From: Areca catechu | Lineage: Eukaryota > Streptophyta > Magnoliopsida > Arecales > Arecaceae | Assembly: GCA_021397845.1 (NCBI GenBank) | Contig: CM038050.1 | Span: 146,505,980-146,569,979 of the forward strand | Length of the DNA: 64,000 nucleotides | Direction: 5' to 3' | Shown: positions 1 through 11,428 of the stretch, one piece after another | Position numbering within the stretch: position 1 is the stretch's first letter | Layout of the letters: each line of letters opens with the position of its first letter | Translations under genes and position numbers: made by a program | Notes under the pieces: model-generated | The model's database searches: none | The model's input: the letters and a program-made list of their open reading frames with translations, nothing else | What the model was told of the DNA's origin: nothing

Positions 1-462
1 CCCATATCCACTTGACTAAAAGCTGAAGCATTTAATATGTTGTAGGCCCAGCTGAGTTACATAATTAGTTGTCCATTTTCTCATGGCCAGCTGAAAGATC
101 TGCAAACTAATTGATGAATTTTTCTAATTCCCATCTTGGTTAAGCAAATCATTCATATGCATGTATTTGCATGGCCTGCTCTTCCACTTAAATTTTAGTT
201 CTCTAGAGTGGGCATGCTAAATTCTGGTCACAGAAGCGATGATCAGATGTACCATGCTTGTCATATCTGACTGGTTGCTGCACATTTCCAGAAATAGGAA
301 TAATTGTCTCGAGGTTGAATTTCTACATCTTTTCTGTGACATTTTCTATAACATGTTATATCCATTTAGTAATTCATAACCTAACTAGCTGATGTGTATG
401 TGCCGCTTGATACTTGTCCATTAATTTGATCTTATTCTTGGAACTCCTCAAGCTTCTTGCAG
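1..462. other. 5' flank or intron of the GAUT-like pseudogene
   Basis: This stretch is T-rich and has no recognisable coding sequence. It ends in a pyrimidine-rich tract and ttcttgcag (454-462), a good plant 3' splice site. GAUT-like coding similarity begins directly after it. This suggests retained intron sequence, which argues that the pseudogene is a decayed genomic duplicate and not a reverse-transcribed copy. The exon before it lies outside the window. Confidence 0.5.
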
Positions 463-1605
463 AAATCTTACAGCTTTAGCCTCACTGAAGGTCTTAACAT
501 CACTGATGAGATGCTGAGTGCCCATTCGTACACAAGACAACTAGTTGACCAGATCTCTGTTCAGAGGCTTTTGTTATAATCTCTAAAGAAAACAACAATT
601 TCCAGTATGCAACAGCTTCGTGCCCAGATACTGGGGTAACCCCATTAACTTCAGAAGTAGAAATTAGCAGCAATACATGACATGGCTCTACTTCTCTACC
701 AACCCCAACAGTTCAACTATGACAGCGCTGCCATGATCATGAAGATGAAAGGTCAAGTCCAATTTCTTGAAGAGAAGATGAAGTTTGAATCTGAAAAGAG
801 TACAAAATACGGACAGATAGCTGCTGAAGAGCTCCCAAAAAGCCTGTATTGTCTTGGTGTCAGGCTAACCATGGAATGGTTCCAGAACTCAAATCTGCAT
901 TGAAAACGATCAGAAGGAAAGCACACTCTGGAGAAGCTAAGAGATAACAGTCTCTATCATTATTGTATCTTCTCCGACAACATCCTTGCTGCATCAGTTG
1001 TGGTCAATTCAGCTGCCATGAATTCCAAGCATCCAGACCTTGTTGTGTTCCACCTTCCTGGTCACTGATGATGTGAACTATCCACCAATGAAGGCCTGGT
1101 TCTCAATGAACAGTTTCAGAGGTGCAACGGTGGAGGTACAGAAGGTTGAGGATTTTAGCTTTGCTTAATTCATCATATGTCCCAGTTCTCAAGCAGCTTC
1201 AAAACTCAGACACCCAGAACTTCTACTTCTCTGGAGGTGGCAATGGTCGAATACCAATTAAATTCAGGAACCCAAAGTACTTGTCTATGCTAAACCACCT
1301 CAGGTTTTACATACCAGAAAGTCTTCCCAGCATTAAAGAAGGAAGTATTTCTTGACGATGATGTAATAGTCCAGAAAGATCTGACAGAGTTGTTCGCAGA
1401 CAACCTCAGTGGGAATATGATGGGGGCTGCATGGAGATATTCCGCAGGTTCCACAAGTATTTGAACCATTGCAACCCACTGATCCGTGCTCTTTTTGATC
1501 TTGATGCTTGTGGATGGGCATTCGGTATGAATGTGATTGATCTGAGAGTGGCGAAAGAAAAATGTGAACGGCATGTATCACTATTGACAGGAGCGCAATG
1601 CTAAC
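463..1605 (+). pseudogene. GAUT-like galacturonosyltransferase (GT8) pseudogene, N-terminal and central part
   Basis: Translated segments in all three + frames match plant GAUT proteins, Golgi glycosyltransferases that build homogalacturonan and related glycans. In order there are: a stem-region segment (LNITDEMLSAHSYTRQL, about 490-545); a segment ending AAEELPKSLYCLGVRLT (682-903); the start of the GT8 domain with FSDNILAASVVVNS (about 965-1015); FLDDDV, which carries the GT8 DxD motif (about 1345-1370); and CGWAFGMNV (about 1508-1535). Frame changes and stops are frequent, so it cannot encode a full enzyme. It stops after YHY-stop-QERNAN at 1605, where element D inserted, and resumes at 45327. 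The stop sits where the family has Trp (TGG to TGA). Family assignment is strong; the subfamily number is not resolved. Confidence 0.88.
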
Positions 1606-2760
1606 TAATGTGGCTAGGCGCTGGCATGGTACCTGGGTAGCCAACATGGCATGACAGGACAGGTTGCTAACATGGCACCCATTGTTCGTGTTCCTGGTTT
1701 AGTAGAGCTCCCTGTAGAGCAGAGCTCCTGATAGAATAGAACTCCTGGTTAAGTAGAGCTTCTGGCAGACTAACGCTCCTAGCTGAGCAGAGCTCCTTGC
1801 AGAGTAGAGCTCCTAGCTGGGTAGAGCTCTAGGCTAGCTCGAACCTCGACCATGAAAGGAAGTGGCTCTTGCACACCAGGGGAGGAAGGAAAGACTAAAG
1901 GATGCCACTACCCCAGACAGGTACGTGTGCCCCGATTGGCCCCTACAAGGCTAGACGGTGACCGGAGAGGGCGGGGTCACTATCTTCACCAGACTTATCG
2001 CAACACGCCGTGGAGGAACAGCGCATCACCTACTCTGTGCCCCCTGCAGAGACGTGCACTACCGAAACAGGGAGCCGCGCAGCATGCCGTCCCTCTCCCA
2101 TGCAGAGGATCTTGCTGGGGCTCCGAGCCTCGCGAGATCTGCACCTTTCATAAGGAAGCAAATCCTGCGATATGCCGCCTGCACCCATCGCAAAAAGGGT
2201 CCTGCTAGGACTCCAGTTCATATCTCACGAGACCCTGCTGGGCCTGCACCCTCCTCCAAGAAGATGTACCACAGCACGCTACCTGCACCCGCTATAGAGG
2301 AAATCCTGCTGGGACTCCAGTTTCTATCCCACAAGGCCTACACCCCTCTCAAGAAGGGACACCCGGCCCCGATACCTCATCCACCCTACAAGCATCGGAT
2401 ACCATATATATATATATATATCGATAAGAGGGGCCTTCGGCAAAGATAAGCAAGAAAAGAAGAGCAAACCCAATAAAAAGTAGTGGCAAACAATCCTAGA
2501 AAGTTTATCCTTTTCCAAAAAGACCTCTTCATGATGGTCTCCAAGGCCTTCGTGACAGAGAATCTGTTGCCCTCGATCGCCTTACTAACTTAATCGTCGG
2601 AGTGTCCCCGTCGGGATCCTTAGCCCGAGTCTCCTCTTTTTTGTAGAATCGTTTGGTGGCCAGGAGCGTGCACCAACGAGGCATCTGACGGTGCCCGGAG
2701 TGACCTACGTGGCCCTGAGACCCACCAAGCTACAAGTCGAAGGCGGTCATGGTGGCAATA
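1606..2760 (+). repeat. Element D 5' LTR
   Basis: It aligns with 44278-45321. It begins TAATGTGGCTAGG (3' copy TGATATGGCTAGG) and ends GGCAATA (3' copy GGCAACA). It contains about eight degenerate 18-20-bp units built on GTAGAGCTCCTGG (about 1699-1835), an (AT)9 TATA region and a conserved block with the TGTCCCCGTCGGGATCC motif near 2610. ORFs inside it are accidental. The 3' LTR has only about two of the 18-20-bp units, which accounts for most of the 111-bp length difference. Confidence 0.88.
2404..2421 (+). promoter_or_regulatory. Element D 5' LTR TATA region, expanded to (AT)9
   Basis: An uninterrupted AT dinucleotide run sits about 340 bp before the LTR end, where an LTR promoter is expected. 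The 3' LTR has a shorter tatatatat at 44985-44994, so the run has changed length since insertion. Confidence 0.5.
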
Positions 2761-3323
2761 GATTAGCCTGCCAGGAAGGGGGAGTGCGATAGACCGCCAC
2801 CTCATTACAATGACCTGATGGTTATGACGTGCGCACGAGGCTTCCGCTAGTCGTGTTGGAAATCCATCCCACCACAAAGGCTGGTGTAGTTAGGAGGTGG
2901 AGCCTCCAACCCCACCACCTCCACCACCAGTGGACCAACTAGTGTAAGTCGCCATGCTGACATAGCAGGTCCAATCCCTAACTGTAGCAGTGTAGCATCT
3001 GCAGCACCAACACCAATCCATGGCAAGCAGCAACAACTGGGGACCCCTGAGTGCCCACCACGATGGCCCCCACAAGCTCACAGGCTGCCTCATATCCATG
3101 CTCCCCATGTCACCCACGGAAAGGCCAGTGTGCCCTGGGTGACAGGCATTGGAATAGTTCGGCCATCAAGGAGCATCCCTCCCTGGACTCGAACTATGGT
3201 AGCCCCTCGCACCAATGACGGAGACATGGCCGAGGGCTTAAGTGTGAGCTTCCCCGATCTCTGCCTTCTACTCCACCGACGGCCTCAATGAGGGATCCAC
3301 CAATGAGGCCATCCAGTGACAAG
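2761..3323 (+). other. Element D leader and start of gag region (decayed)
   Basis: The sequence directly after the LTR (gattagcctgccaggaag) may be a mutated primer-binding site, but I cannot assign a tRNA. The rest is GC-rich, with runs encoding Pro or Gly depending on frame (about 2910-2935), and belongs to the gag leader. No continuous reading frame survives. Confidence 0.5.
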
Positions 3324-3670
3324 CTAAGGAGCACCTAGAGGAGCATAAGTATAGGCTGGCTGACCTTGCCTGCCAATTCGCTGACCTCCAGGGTGCTTCA
3401 CATGAGCCGGTGGGCTACAACACCCGTCATCCTCTTTCCCGTCGGATCCAGGGGGAACCAATCTCCCATTGGTTCCGCATGCCCCAGTTAGATCCCTATG
3501 ACGGGACCACAGATCCCCTAGATAAACCTTGAGAGCTACAAGGCTCTCATGCGGGTCCAAGGGATGACTGACGCCCTCCTTTGTACTGCCTTCCTAGCTA
3601 TGCTTTGTAAGGTGGCTTGAGTTTGGTACTCCCACCTAGAACCAGGGAGCATCGACTACTTTGAGAAGGT
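3324..3670 (+). pseudogene. Element D gag, first fragment (retrotransposon gag domain)
   Basis: Translated pieces read ISHWFRMPQLDPYDGTTDPLD (shortened here), then ESYKALMRVQGMTDALLCTAF, then SHLEPGSIDYFEK. This is the order of the plant Gypsy gag domain, which forms the particle shell. At least two frameshifts and a stop are present. The fragment ends at ttt gag aag gt (3670), where element E inserted. Joined to 15023 with a single target copy, the frame continues as FEKVERKFMAHVDACRK. The first half of that is typical of Tat gag, so the junction is secure. Confidence 0.78.
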
Positions 3671-5309
3671 TGTTACCCAGGTGGCTTTTCCAAGAAGGGG
3701 GTGAATTGAGAATTTTTTAAAAAAATTAACATATATGTGCTTTTTTGAAAACTTCTTTGAAGTGTTAAGTGCTGTGATTGAGATAATTAAAAGCAGAAGT
3801 AAGTAGAAAAATCACAATGCAAACATAGCAGGTTTATAGTGGTTCGGAGAATCCCAGCTCCTACATCCACTACCCAAGATATCACTTGAAATTTTCACTA
3901 TATTCTAACAAGAATATAGTAGGATTATTTTACAAGGATCACAATCCAAACCCAAAACCCTTTGGTTTTTAAACCGGGCTCACCAAAGAAATCCAACACT
4001 TGGTTTTAGCAGGATCACCAAGAATCCAACACTTGGTTTTATACAAGCTAACCAAGAACTTATTTGGTTTTTAAACCAGGCTCACCAATAATCCAAAAAT
4101 TCAGAAAAAGAATTAAAAAGAACAAGCAACAAAATGATAAACAGATATTGTCTAATGATTACCGATGTAGCTCGAGAGAAACCCTCTTAATTGCATTTCA
4201 ATGCACTTCAATGGCTTCTTCAACTTCTTCAAAGTATACTTTAAGCTTCATATAGGAGTTGGTGAAGACTTGAAGACTATCTTGAATACTCTTCTTTTGT
4301 GCTCTCTTGCTCACAAGCTCAATAAATATTCAACTAAGCATTAACCAAGCATTAACCATTCAAAAGTTATCTCTATTTCTTATTTATAGAGTCTTGTATT
4401 CTTCTTAGATGGTTTTAGTCATTGTAGACCATTGGGATGTGACATTGGACCGTTGGAGCACTTTTTAAATTCAAAAATGGTATTCTGGAACTAGCCGTTA
4501 CCTCCCTGGAATCGACCTTTGAGTCGGCTCGGATCCCTCGAGTCGGCTCGGATTCTCAGAGAAGTTCTGGTTGAGTCGCCTTGTTTCATTCGGATCACTC
4601 GATTACACAGTGTTCTAGTTCTTTACTCTAGAAGAGTCAGCTCGTCTTAGTTCGAGTCGGCTTAGATTCATAGGTCTTCAAAACTGCACTCTGGAGGAGT
4701 CGGCTCGCCTAGCTGTTTTCTCAGAACTGTTCTTTCTGGACTCTGAAGGAGTCAGCTTGAACTTTTGAAGAGTCGACTCGGATGTCTGGCTGAATGATAG
4801 AGTTGGCTCGGACTTCCTTTGGGTCGACTCACCTGTCTGATTCAGGAAATGGTACTCTGGACAAGTCGACTCGGGTTCCTCTGAGTCAGCTCGAATATCT
4901 GTATGCCAGAAACTTTCATGCATGCCATGAACAAGAGTCAGCTCCCTTTACTCGAGTTGACTCGGATGAGTTTTACATTGAATTTTCAGTTCTTCTCCAG
5001 AAATCATCCAGCAAGACTTCAAACATTCAAGAGATTCTCTAACTCTTATAACAACAATTTCTAAGAAATTTTAAGCTTGAAAACACTCAGAAGTAACCCA
5101 TTTTCATGATTTTTACATCACTTTTTCTTTGGGCTCTTCTTTACATGACATACTTACAACATAACTCATGATAGAAATAAGATTGTAGGAGTTGTAATTG
5201 AGCAATGAAATCATCCTACAAAAACTTGTAAAGCACTTGGAGAGTTGTTAGTAAAATAAATGCATGATCCAATATTTTGTTATCATCAAAATCATTCAAG
5301 GGGTCAACA
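3671..5309 (-). repeat. Element E 3' LTR (minus orientation)
   Basis: It pairs with 13363-15017 and is bounded by TGTTACCC and GGTCAACA. On the minus strand it starts TGTTGACCCC like element B. At 4508-4975 it carries many GAGTCGGCTCG-like copies (the reverse complement of the motif in B). A TATA-like TATAAACC lies on the minus strand at about 3830-3838. ORFs within it are shadows. Confidence 0.9.
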
Positions 5310-5752
5310 ATCTCTCCCTTTTTGATGATGACAAAATACCGGCATGGAAAAACTTTACATTTACATGTATGAGTATATTTGAAGGTAAATATTGACATGT
5401 ATTAGAGCTTTTATATTGGAAAAACTATACATGTATCAGATCTCTTACATGTATTAGAGTATCAAAGCTTTCATATAGACAGAGTACCAGAGCTCTTTGA
5501 AAAATATTATATATCATAGCTTTTGACCAAAAAGAAATCAATAAGTATCATTGTAAACAACTGTCAAAAGCAATTTTTACTAGAATTATGTCAGAGCAAA
5601 TTGCAAGTCTATCAGAGCAAATATAAATAAGCAAGATACAATATTTGTATCATTCTCCCCCTTATTTGTATATTTTCCATACATAATTATACATACTCCC
5701 CCTTTTGTCAATAATAAAAAAGGGTGGTCAATTAAAATCAATCTCCCCCTTT
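5310..5752 (-). promoter_or_regulatory. Element E polypurine tracts, four copies
   Basis: Read on the minus strand, the tract abutting the 3' LTR (5310-5323) is AAAAAGGGAGAGAT, the expected plus-strand primer. Similar AAGGGGGAGA-type tracts recur at 5654-5663, 5695-5707 and 5742-5752. Multiplied PPT motifs are reported for Sireviruses. Element B shows the same arrangement. Confidence 0.7.
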
Positions 5753-6000
5753 GTTAAGTACTCAAAGCTTATTTTTGAAATAGAATGAGAAGATTGAAAA
5801 CATTGTTTGAGATAATTTGACTTTTAAACAATTTGACAATCTATTACCAAATTCATCGAAGCCAATATATCATTGTAAAGTATTGCACAAACACATTTCA
5901 CAAATACATTGAGTAAGATAAAGAAGCTTTCATTTCATTCACAAAATTTTCAGTACAAATTACAAAAGATTGAAAGCAAAGATACAAACACTAGGCAAAT

Positions 6001-7904
6001 CTACTCAGTATCACTAGGCAATTCTACACTAGGTTCTACTGGTTCTACCTTAATTTTCGTGCTAGTGCTAGTAGATGGTCCAAGTGGTGGCATGGAAGAG
6101 ATAGGATCAACAAAAGGTGGCTGAGAAGCTTCAGGTCTAAGGTGTGGTGCAGGCTACCTAGGATGAGGTGTAGGCTGACTAGGAGGAGGTGCAAACTAAG
6201 ACTGTCTGGGAGTAGAAAAGGCTGTAATGACTGTGGTAGAGAGCTGAGTAAGGGTCACCCAGATAGAGTTAAGCTCTTCTTCCATCTTCTTTATCCCTGT
6301 GTTTAGTGCAATCAGCTTACTTGCCTGGGCATTTGGAAATGCCTCTGCTAAACCTCTAAGTCTCCTAAATTCACTTCTCAAGATGCCAAACCCTTTTGTG
6401 TAGTCATCTTCCATTTTTCTTGTAGCCTCTAGTGAACCCATTTTGAATCTCATCTCTCTTAGTTCAGCTCTGAATTCTTCTATGCTTTGGTCAATAGATT
6501 TTTTGATATCTTCAGTAGCTGCCCTGAGAGAATCAGATATATGTTGAATGTCAATCTATGGTGCAGGTCTGGTAGACTCAATGATGTCAACTCTAGAGCG
6601 TAACTGTCTAACCTCACCACTGAGCTCATCAAGTCTGCTATCGACTGTTTGGCGAAGCTCGCCAAACATTAAACTCATAGTGCTAGTCAGGGTCCAATGA
6701 GTGATCTTATCTGGTCTGTAATAAAGTCTTGAGACATTGAAACTCCTGATGAATCAACAAATGATCCCTGAGTAGAAGGTGCTGGTGGAGAGGCTGGTGA
6801 TGGAGAGATCTTGGGACTCCCATACTCTGTATGCTCAGTCTCCACAATATAAAAAGCAATGGGCTCAATAGCAGCAGCAACAGGCTCATCAACAGCAGAG
6901 GTAGTGGCAGTGGCAGCAGTCTCCTCAAGGGTGAAAGGACCAGCAGTAGTATCAGTGATAATCTTCCTGGGCAACTGCTCATCATCCTCATCATCATCAC
7001 TGCTGGAAGATCCTATAGCTCTCACATCTGTTCCCTTTTTCCTCCATGCTCCTTCAGAAAGTTGATATCCCATTCGTTGCAAGGATTTGGAGGTGTAGGT
7101 GTCTATATGGTGAAGGGGTCTACCATCTTCACCATCAAGGTTTACTCTGGAGGCCTGGAAGAATAAGGTAAGTACCATACCATAAGGCAAACATGCCTTT
7201 ACCTTCCTGACAGCTTCTTTCATTTGCATCATCATGATGTGAGGTAAGTTAAGGGCCTCCCCCTCAATTACATATCCCATAAAACTAAGATCCTTCTCAC
7301 TTACCCAATCAAATCTTCTGGTTCTTGGGAGAAAGATCCTGCTAATAAAATTATGCAACATTCTCATCTCAAAGGATAATGTATTGGCCATTATATTACC
7401 AATACTACTCACATCCTCTCTGTTTAAAATTGTTTTGAGGTTTTTTTCTTTGTCTTTCAAAACCAAGTGTTTTAAGCCTTCATTCGGCATCTCTAGTAGG
7501 TTATTCAGTCTTTCTTCTATTATTATGATCCTTTTTCCCTTAACTGTAGATTCAACATGCTATTCTTCTAATCTCATATTTTCATAAAAAGTTCTTACTA
7601 GATTCGGATATGTTGCCACATTCAGTGAGCAAAAGAAGCTCCAGCCCTGATTTTCAATTAGTTCTTCAATTCGTAACCCCAGTTCTTCCAAAAATGAGAA
7701 AATGATTCTTTGTCTGCTAGTTACGGGTCACATGGCCATGGAGATAACTTGCCTCGAAGAAGATGGAGCTACAATTTGTTCTTCTATTTGTTCTTCCCTC
7801 TCGGCTAATCAAGTCGGCTCTTCTTGCCGACGCTTTGTCCTTTCTCTTTGTACATTGGGTTCGGACCATTTAGATCTATTCCCAACGGCCATTTTTGGAG
7901 CCAT
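6001..7904 (-). pseudogene. Element E third ORF (PF20167-like 'putative plant transposon protein' domain)
   Basis: This lies downstream of RNase H and before the 3' LTR, in the env-like position of Sireviruses. The start (MAPKMAVGNRSK) is at 7904 and the last stop at 6001, about 634 codons with several stops. A 267-residue stretch (6687-7490) is open. Features in order are: a basic N terminus; SFLEELG..ENQGWSFFCSL and TYPNLVRTFYENM, resembling the plant transposon protein domain PF20167; FDWVSEKDLSFMGYVIEG; an Asp/Ser-rich acidic patch; then a charged heptad-like coiled coil (about 6200-6660) and a Pro-rich tail. I see no transmembrane segment or signal peptide, so an envelope role is not supported. 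It is homologous to the ORF at 31218-32634 in element B. Function unknown. Confidence 0.72.
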
Positions 7905-8332
7905 TGCACACACTTGGGAAGAATGCAAGAATCGAAGCTCGAAAAAGTAGGTTTTGGAAGAATGGAAGTGAAGTTTGAGTGGGAAACTCGGGTTTTGAGC
8001 AAGAGCAAAAAAGCAAAAACAATAAGAATAAGTCCTTCGGCTCTATTAAAAAACAACTTGCCCGACATCCGAGTCGACTCAGCAAGCCCTAATATGCTCG
8101 AGTTAGCTCGAGCAGAGCTCTACAGAACTAATCAAAATTTGAGTCGGCTCGACTTGAGCACTGTAGCTCAAGTCGACTCAAACAGGAACTCTCCACAAGA
8201 GTCAAAAAGGTTCAAAAATGAAAATTAATTCTAGAAAATCATGAGAGAGATGGTCAAAGATCTTGGTTTGATGTAGGAGGCTTTCTAGATAATTTTTTCT
8301 TAATTTTGAGGAGATTAGATTAAGGAAATTTT
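7905..8332 (-). promoter_or_regulatory. Element E pol-ORF3 spacer with near-palindromic motifs
   Basis: This noncoding spacer separates RNase H from ORF3. It holds several copies of the LTR motif family (cgagtcgactc at about 8071, gagtcggctcg at about 8141, aagtcgactc at about 8170). Recurrence of the LTR motif immediately upstream of ORF3 suggests a promoter for a separate ORF3 transcript; that is inference. Element B has the same motifs in the same place. Confidence 0.45.
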
Positions 8333-9975
8333 CTAAAATGGGTCATAGAGTCCTAATTCTTCTTTAATCATTTCAAATCTATCTTGATTAAGTGGTTTAG
8401 TAAAAATGTCAGCAAGTTGGTTTTCAGTAGGAATAAATTCTAATTCAATGTCACCATTCAAAATATAATCTCTTATGAAATGATGCCTAATCTCTATATG
8501 CTTAGTTCTAGAATACTGAATTAGATTTTTTGTCAAATTTATAGCACTTGTGTTATCACATTTGATAGAAATTTTAGATTGTATAACACCAAAGTCTTCT
8601 AGTTGTTGTTTAATCCATAACACTTGTGCACAACAACTTTTTGCAGCAACATACTCTATCTCAGCAATAGATAGTGCTACCGAGTTTTGTTTCTTATAGT
8701 TTCATGAGATTAAATTCAATCCTAGAAATTGGCATGTGCCGCTAGTACTTTTTCTATCAATTTTACAACCAACATAATCAGCATCCAAAAATTCAATTAA
8801 ATTTAATGGAGAATGCTTTGAAAACCATAAACCTAGATTACTTGTTTCTTTTAGATATCTTATAATTCTTTTAACAGCATGCATATGTGATTCTTTAGGA
8901 TTAGATTGGAATCTAGCACATATACATATGCTAAACAAGATATCAGGTATACTAGCAGTTAAGTACAACAATGATCCAATCATATCTCGATAGAGCTTTT
9001 GATCAATGTTGTTGCCATCTTCATCTTTATCCAATCTACAGGTAGGATTCATGGGTGTGCTCATTTGTTTCCTTGATTCCATACCAAACTTCTTGATGAT
9101 CTCTTTGATGTATTTGGCTTGGTTTATGAAGATCCCTTCCTTTGTTTGTTTTACTTGAAGTCCAAGAAAGTAGTTCAGTTAATCCATTAGACTCATTTCA
9201 AATTCATTCTGCATCAACTTAGCAAATTCTCTACAAAGACTTTCATTAGTTACACCAAATATAATGTCATCAACATAAATCTGTACAACTAATATATCAT
9301 TATTTTTCTTTTTGATGAAAAGAGTTTTATCAACATTTCCTCTCACAAAATCATTTTCAAGCAAGAAAGTACTAAGTCTATCATACCAGGCTCTAGGTGC
9401 TTGTTTCAAATCATACAATATTTTACTGAGTTTAAAAACATGATTTGGAAAAGTATGACTTTCAAAACCTAGTGGCTATTCTACAAAAACTTGTTCAGAT
9501 ATAAAATCATTTAAGAAAGCACTTTTCACATCCATTTGAAAGAGTTTAAAATTCATATAGCAAGCAAATGCAAGAAGCTATCTAATGGCTTCTAGTCTTG
9601 CTACGAGTTCATAGGTTTCATCAAAATATATTCCTTCCTCTTGATTATATCCTTTAGCTACCAACCTTGCTTTGTTTCTAACTACATTGCCTTGTTCATC
9701 TAACTATTTTTATAGACCCATTTGGTTCCTATGATGGGATGGTCTGATGGTCTATCAACTAAGGTCCATATCTTATTTCTTTCAAACTGGTTTAGTTCTT
9801 CATGCATGGCCATCATCCAGTTTAGGTCATTTTCAGCTTCTTCTAAGCTATGGGATTCTATTTGTGAGACAAAGGCTAGGTAATCATGTACATCTCTATG
9901 TGATGACCTAGTCCTAACACCTTGTAAAGGATCACCAATGATTAAATCTCTTGATGAGAAGTTACATACCTCCAT
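8333..9975 (-). pseudogene. Element E reverse transcriptase and RNase H (Copia)
   Basis: The minus-strand segments run in Copia order. MMAMHEELNQFERNKIW opens the RT domain (9700-9975). YVDDIIFG is the RT active site (9179-9418). MSTPMNPTCRLDKDEDG and YLTASIPDIL form the RT C terminus (8702-9082). CDNTSAINLTKN..RTKHIEIRHHFIRD..QLADIFTKPL is RNase H, ending in DPF-stop at 8333. RT copies RNA to DNA in the particle and RNase H removes the template. Stops and frameshifts separate the segments, so no active polymerase can be made. YVDD itself is intact. Confidence 0.9.
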
Positions 9976-10192
9976 TCCTTTGGTAGATCAGCATGATCCT
10001 TACTTACCATTTCTTCTCCTTCTTCATTGATCTTTCTTATATGCTTATATCTTCCATCTTCTTTTGAAATGTACCTACATCATTATCTATATACTCTTCT
10101 TTCTTAGAAGGTGAGAGGTTAGTTTCATCAAAAATAATATGCATTGACTCTTCTACAGTTATAATTCTTTTATTAAATACTGTATATGCTTG

Positions 10193-11217
10193 CTATATAA
10201 TGAATAACCAAGAAAATTGCTTCATCAGACTTAGCATCAAATTTTCTAGATTATCCTTACCATTATTTAGAACAAAGCATTTACAGCCAAAAACATGAAA
10301 GTAATTAATATTATGTTTCTTTTCATTACAAAGCTCATAGGGGGTTTTCTTTAAAATTAGACGAATCAAAATACGGTTTAAAATATAACAAGCAGTGTTC
10401 ACTGCTTCTGTCCAAAAGTACCTTAGAAGATTGCCTTCACATAACATTGTTCGGGCCATTTCTTCTAAAGTCCTATTTTTTCTCTTTACAACACCATTTT
10501 GTTGTAGTATTCTAGGAGTGAAGAAGTTGTGATCAATACCATTTTCTATGTAATAATCATTGAAAAATTGATTTTCAAATTCCATGTCATGATTACTCGT
10601 AATAGAAATTATTGAAAGGTTTTTCTGATTTTAAACTTTTTTATGAAATTTTCAAAAAACTTTAAAAGTTTTATCTTTATGAGCAATAAACAAAATCCAA
10701 GTAAATCTAGAGAAATTATCTACTATCACAAGAGCATATTTTATACCACCTAGGCTTGTAGTCCTAGTTGGTCCAAATAAGTCCATGTGAAGTAGCTCAA
10801 GGGATCTAGAAGTTGAAGTCATATTTTTGGATTTAAAATTTTCCTAGTTTGTTTATCCATTTGACTTACATCGTAAACATGATCAAAATCTACTTTAAAC
10901 TTAGGCATGCCTCTAAGTAGATTCTTAGAATTTAACTTGGTAATAGTATTCATGCTAGTATGATCTAATCATCTATGCCAAAATAAACATGACTCCTTGG
11001 TCTTAGTATTCATTGCAACAAGACTGGAACTACTATACATGGCTAAATCATTAAGATCTATCACATAGATATTTCCAAGTCTATGTCCAATGAATTTGTT
11101 GCTAGAATCAAGAGAGATTGTTACAATACACATAGATGATTCAAAGACAATTTTGAAGCCTTTATCACACAATTGACTAATACTTAACAAATTATGCTTC
11201 AATTTGTCTACTAACAA
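10193..11217 (-). pseudogene. Element E integrase (Copia)
   Basis: The N-terminal part (10969-11217) reads LVDKLKHNLLSISQLCDKGF and ends ESCLFWHR, the start of the gag-pre-integrase and zinc-binding segment. HMDLFG, with the first catalytic Asp, lies near 10780. The core continues at 10193-10585. The second catalytic Asp (SDHGTEFEN in element B) is Asn here, and the catalytic Glu of NGVVERKN is Lys. Both fit G-to-A transitions. The DDE triad is therefore broken and this copy cannot insert itself. 9976-10192 is the degraded integrase C terminus and linker. Confidence 0.87.
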
Positions 11218-11428
11218 TACATTTTCAATAACAGTATAGGGGATTATTTTGATCTTATCGATTCCGATTATTTTTTCTTGCCATTATCGCCAAAAGTAAC
11301 CATACCTCCTTCTTTCATTTCTAGGATGATGAATTGATCTTTGTCACCCGTCATATATCTTGAGTAGCCGCTATCCAGATTATAATTTTTTTTTAATTTC
11401 TGGGCTGCAAGACATTCCTACAAAATAA
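11218..11428 (-). pseudogene. Element E aspartic protease
   Basis: The minus strand reads NLDSGYSRYMTGDKDQF near 11340-11385. This matches the Copia protease active-site block (DSG..HMTGD). The catalytic DSG is retained, but the usual Cys and His of the block are Tyr. The protease would release gag and pol products. A stop lies downstream. The segment is short and was called from the motif. Confidence 0.7.

Noticed and set aside
1852..2449. ORFs of 118 and 163 codons near the left end
   Set aside because: They lie wholly inside the element D LTR and are not kept open in the 3' LTR.
6687..7490. The 267-codon ORF as an independent host gene
   Set aside because: It is flanked by Copia pol and LTR in the right order, and has a homologue at the same position in element B, so it belongs to the retrotransposon.
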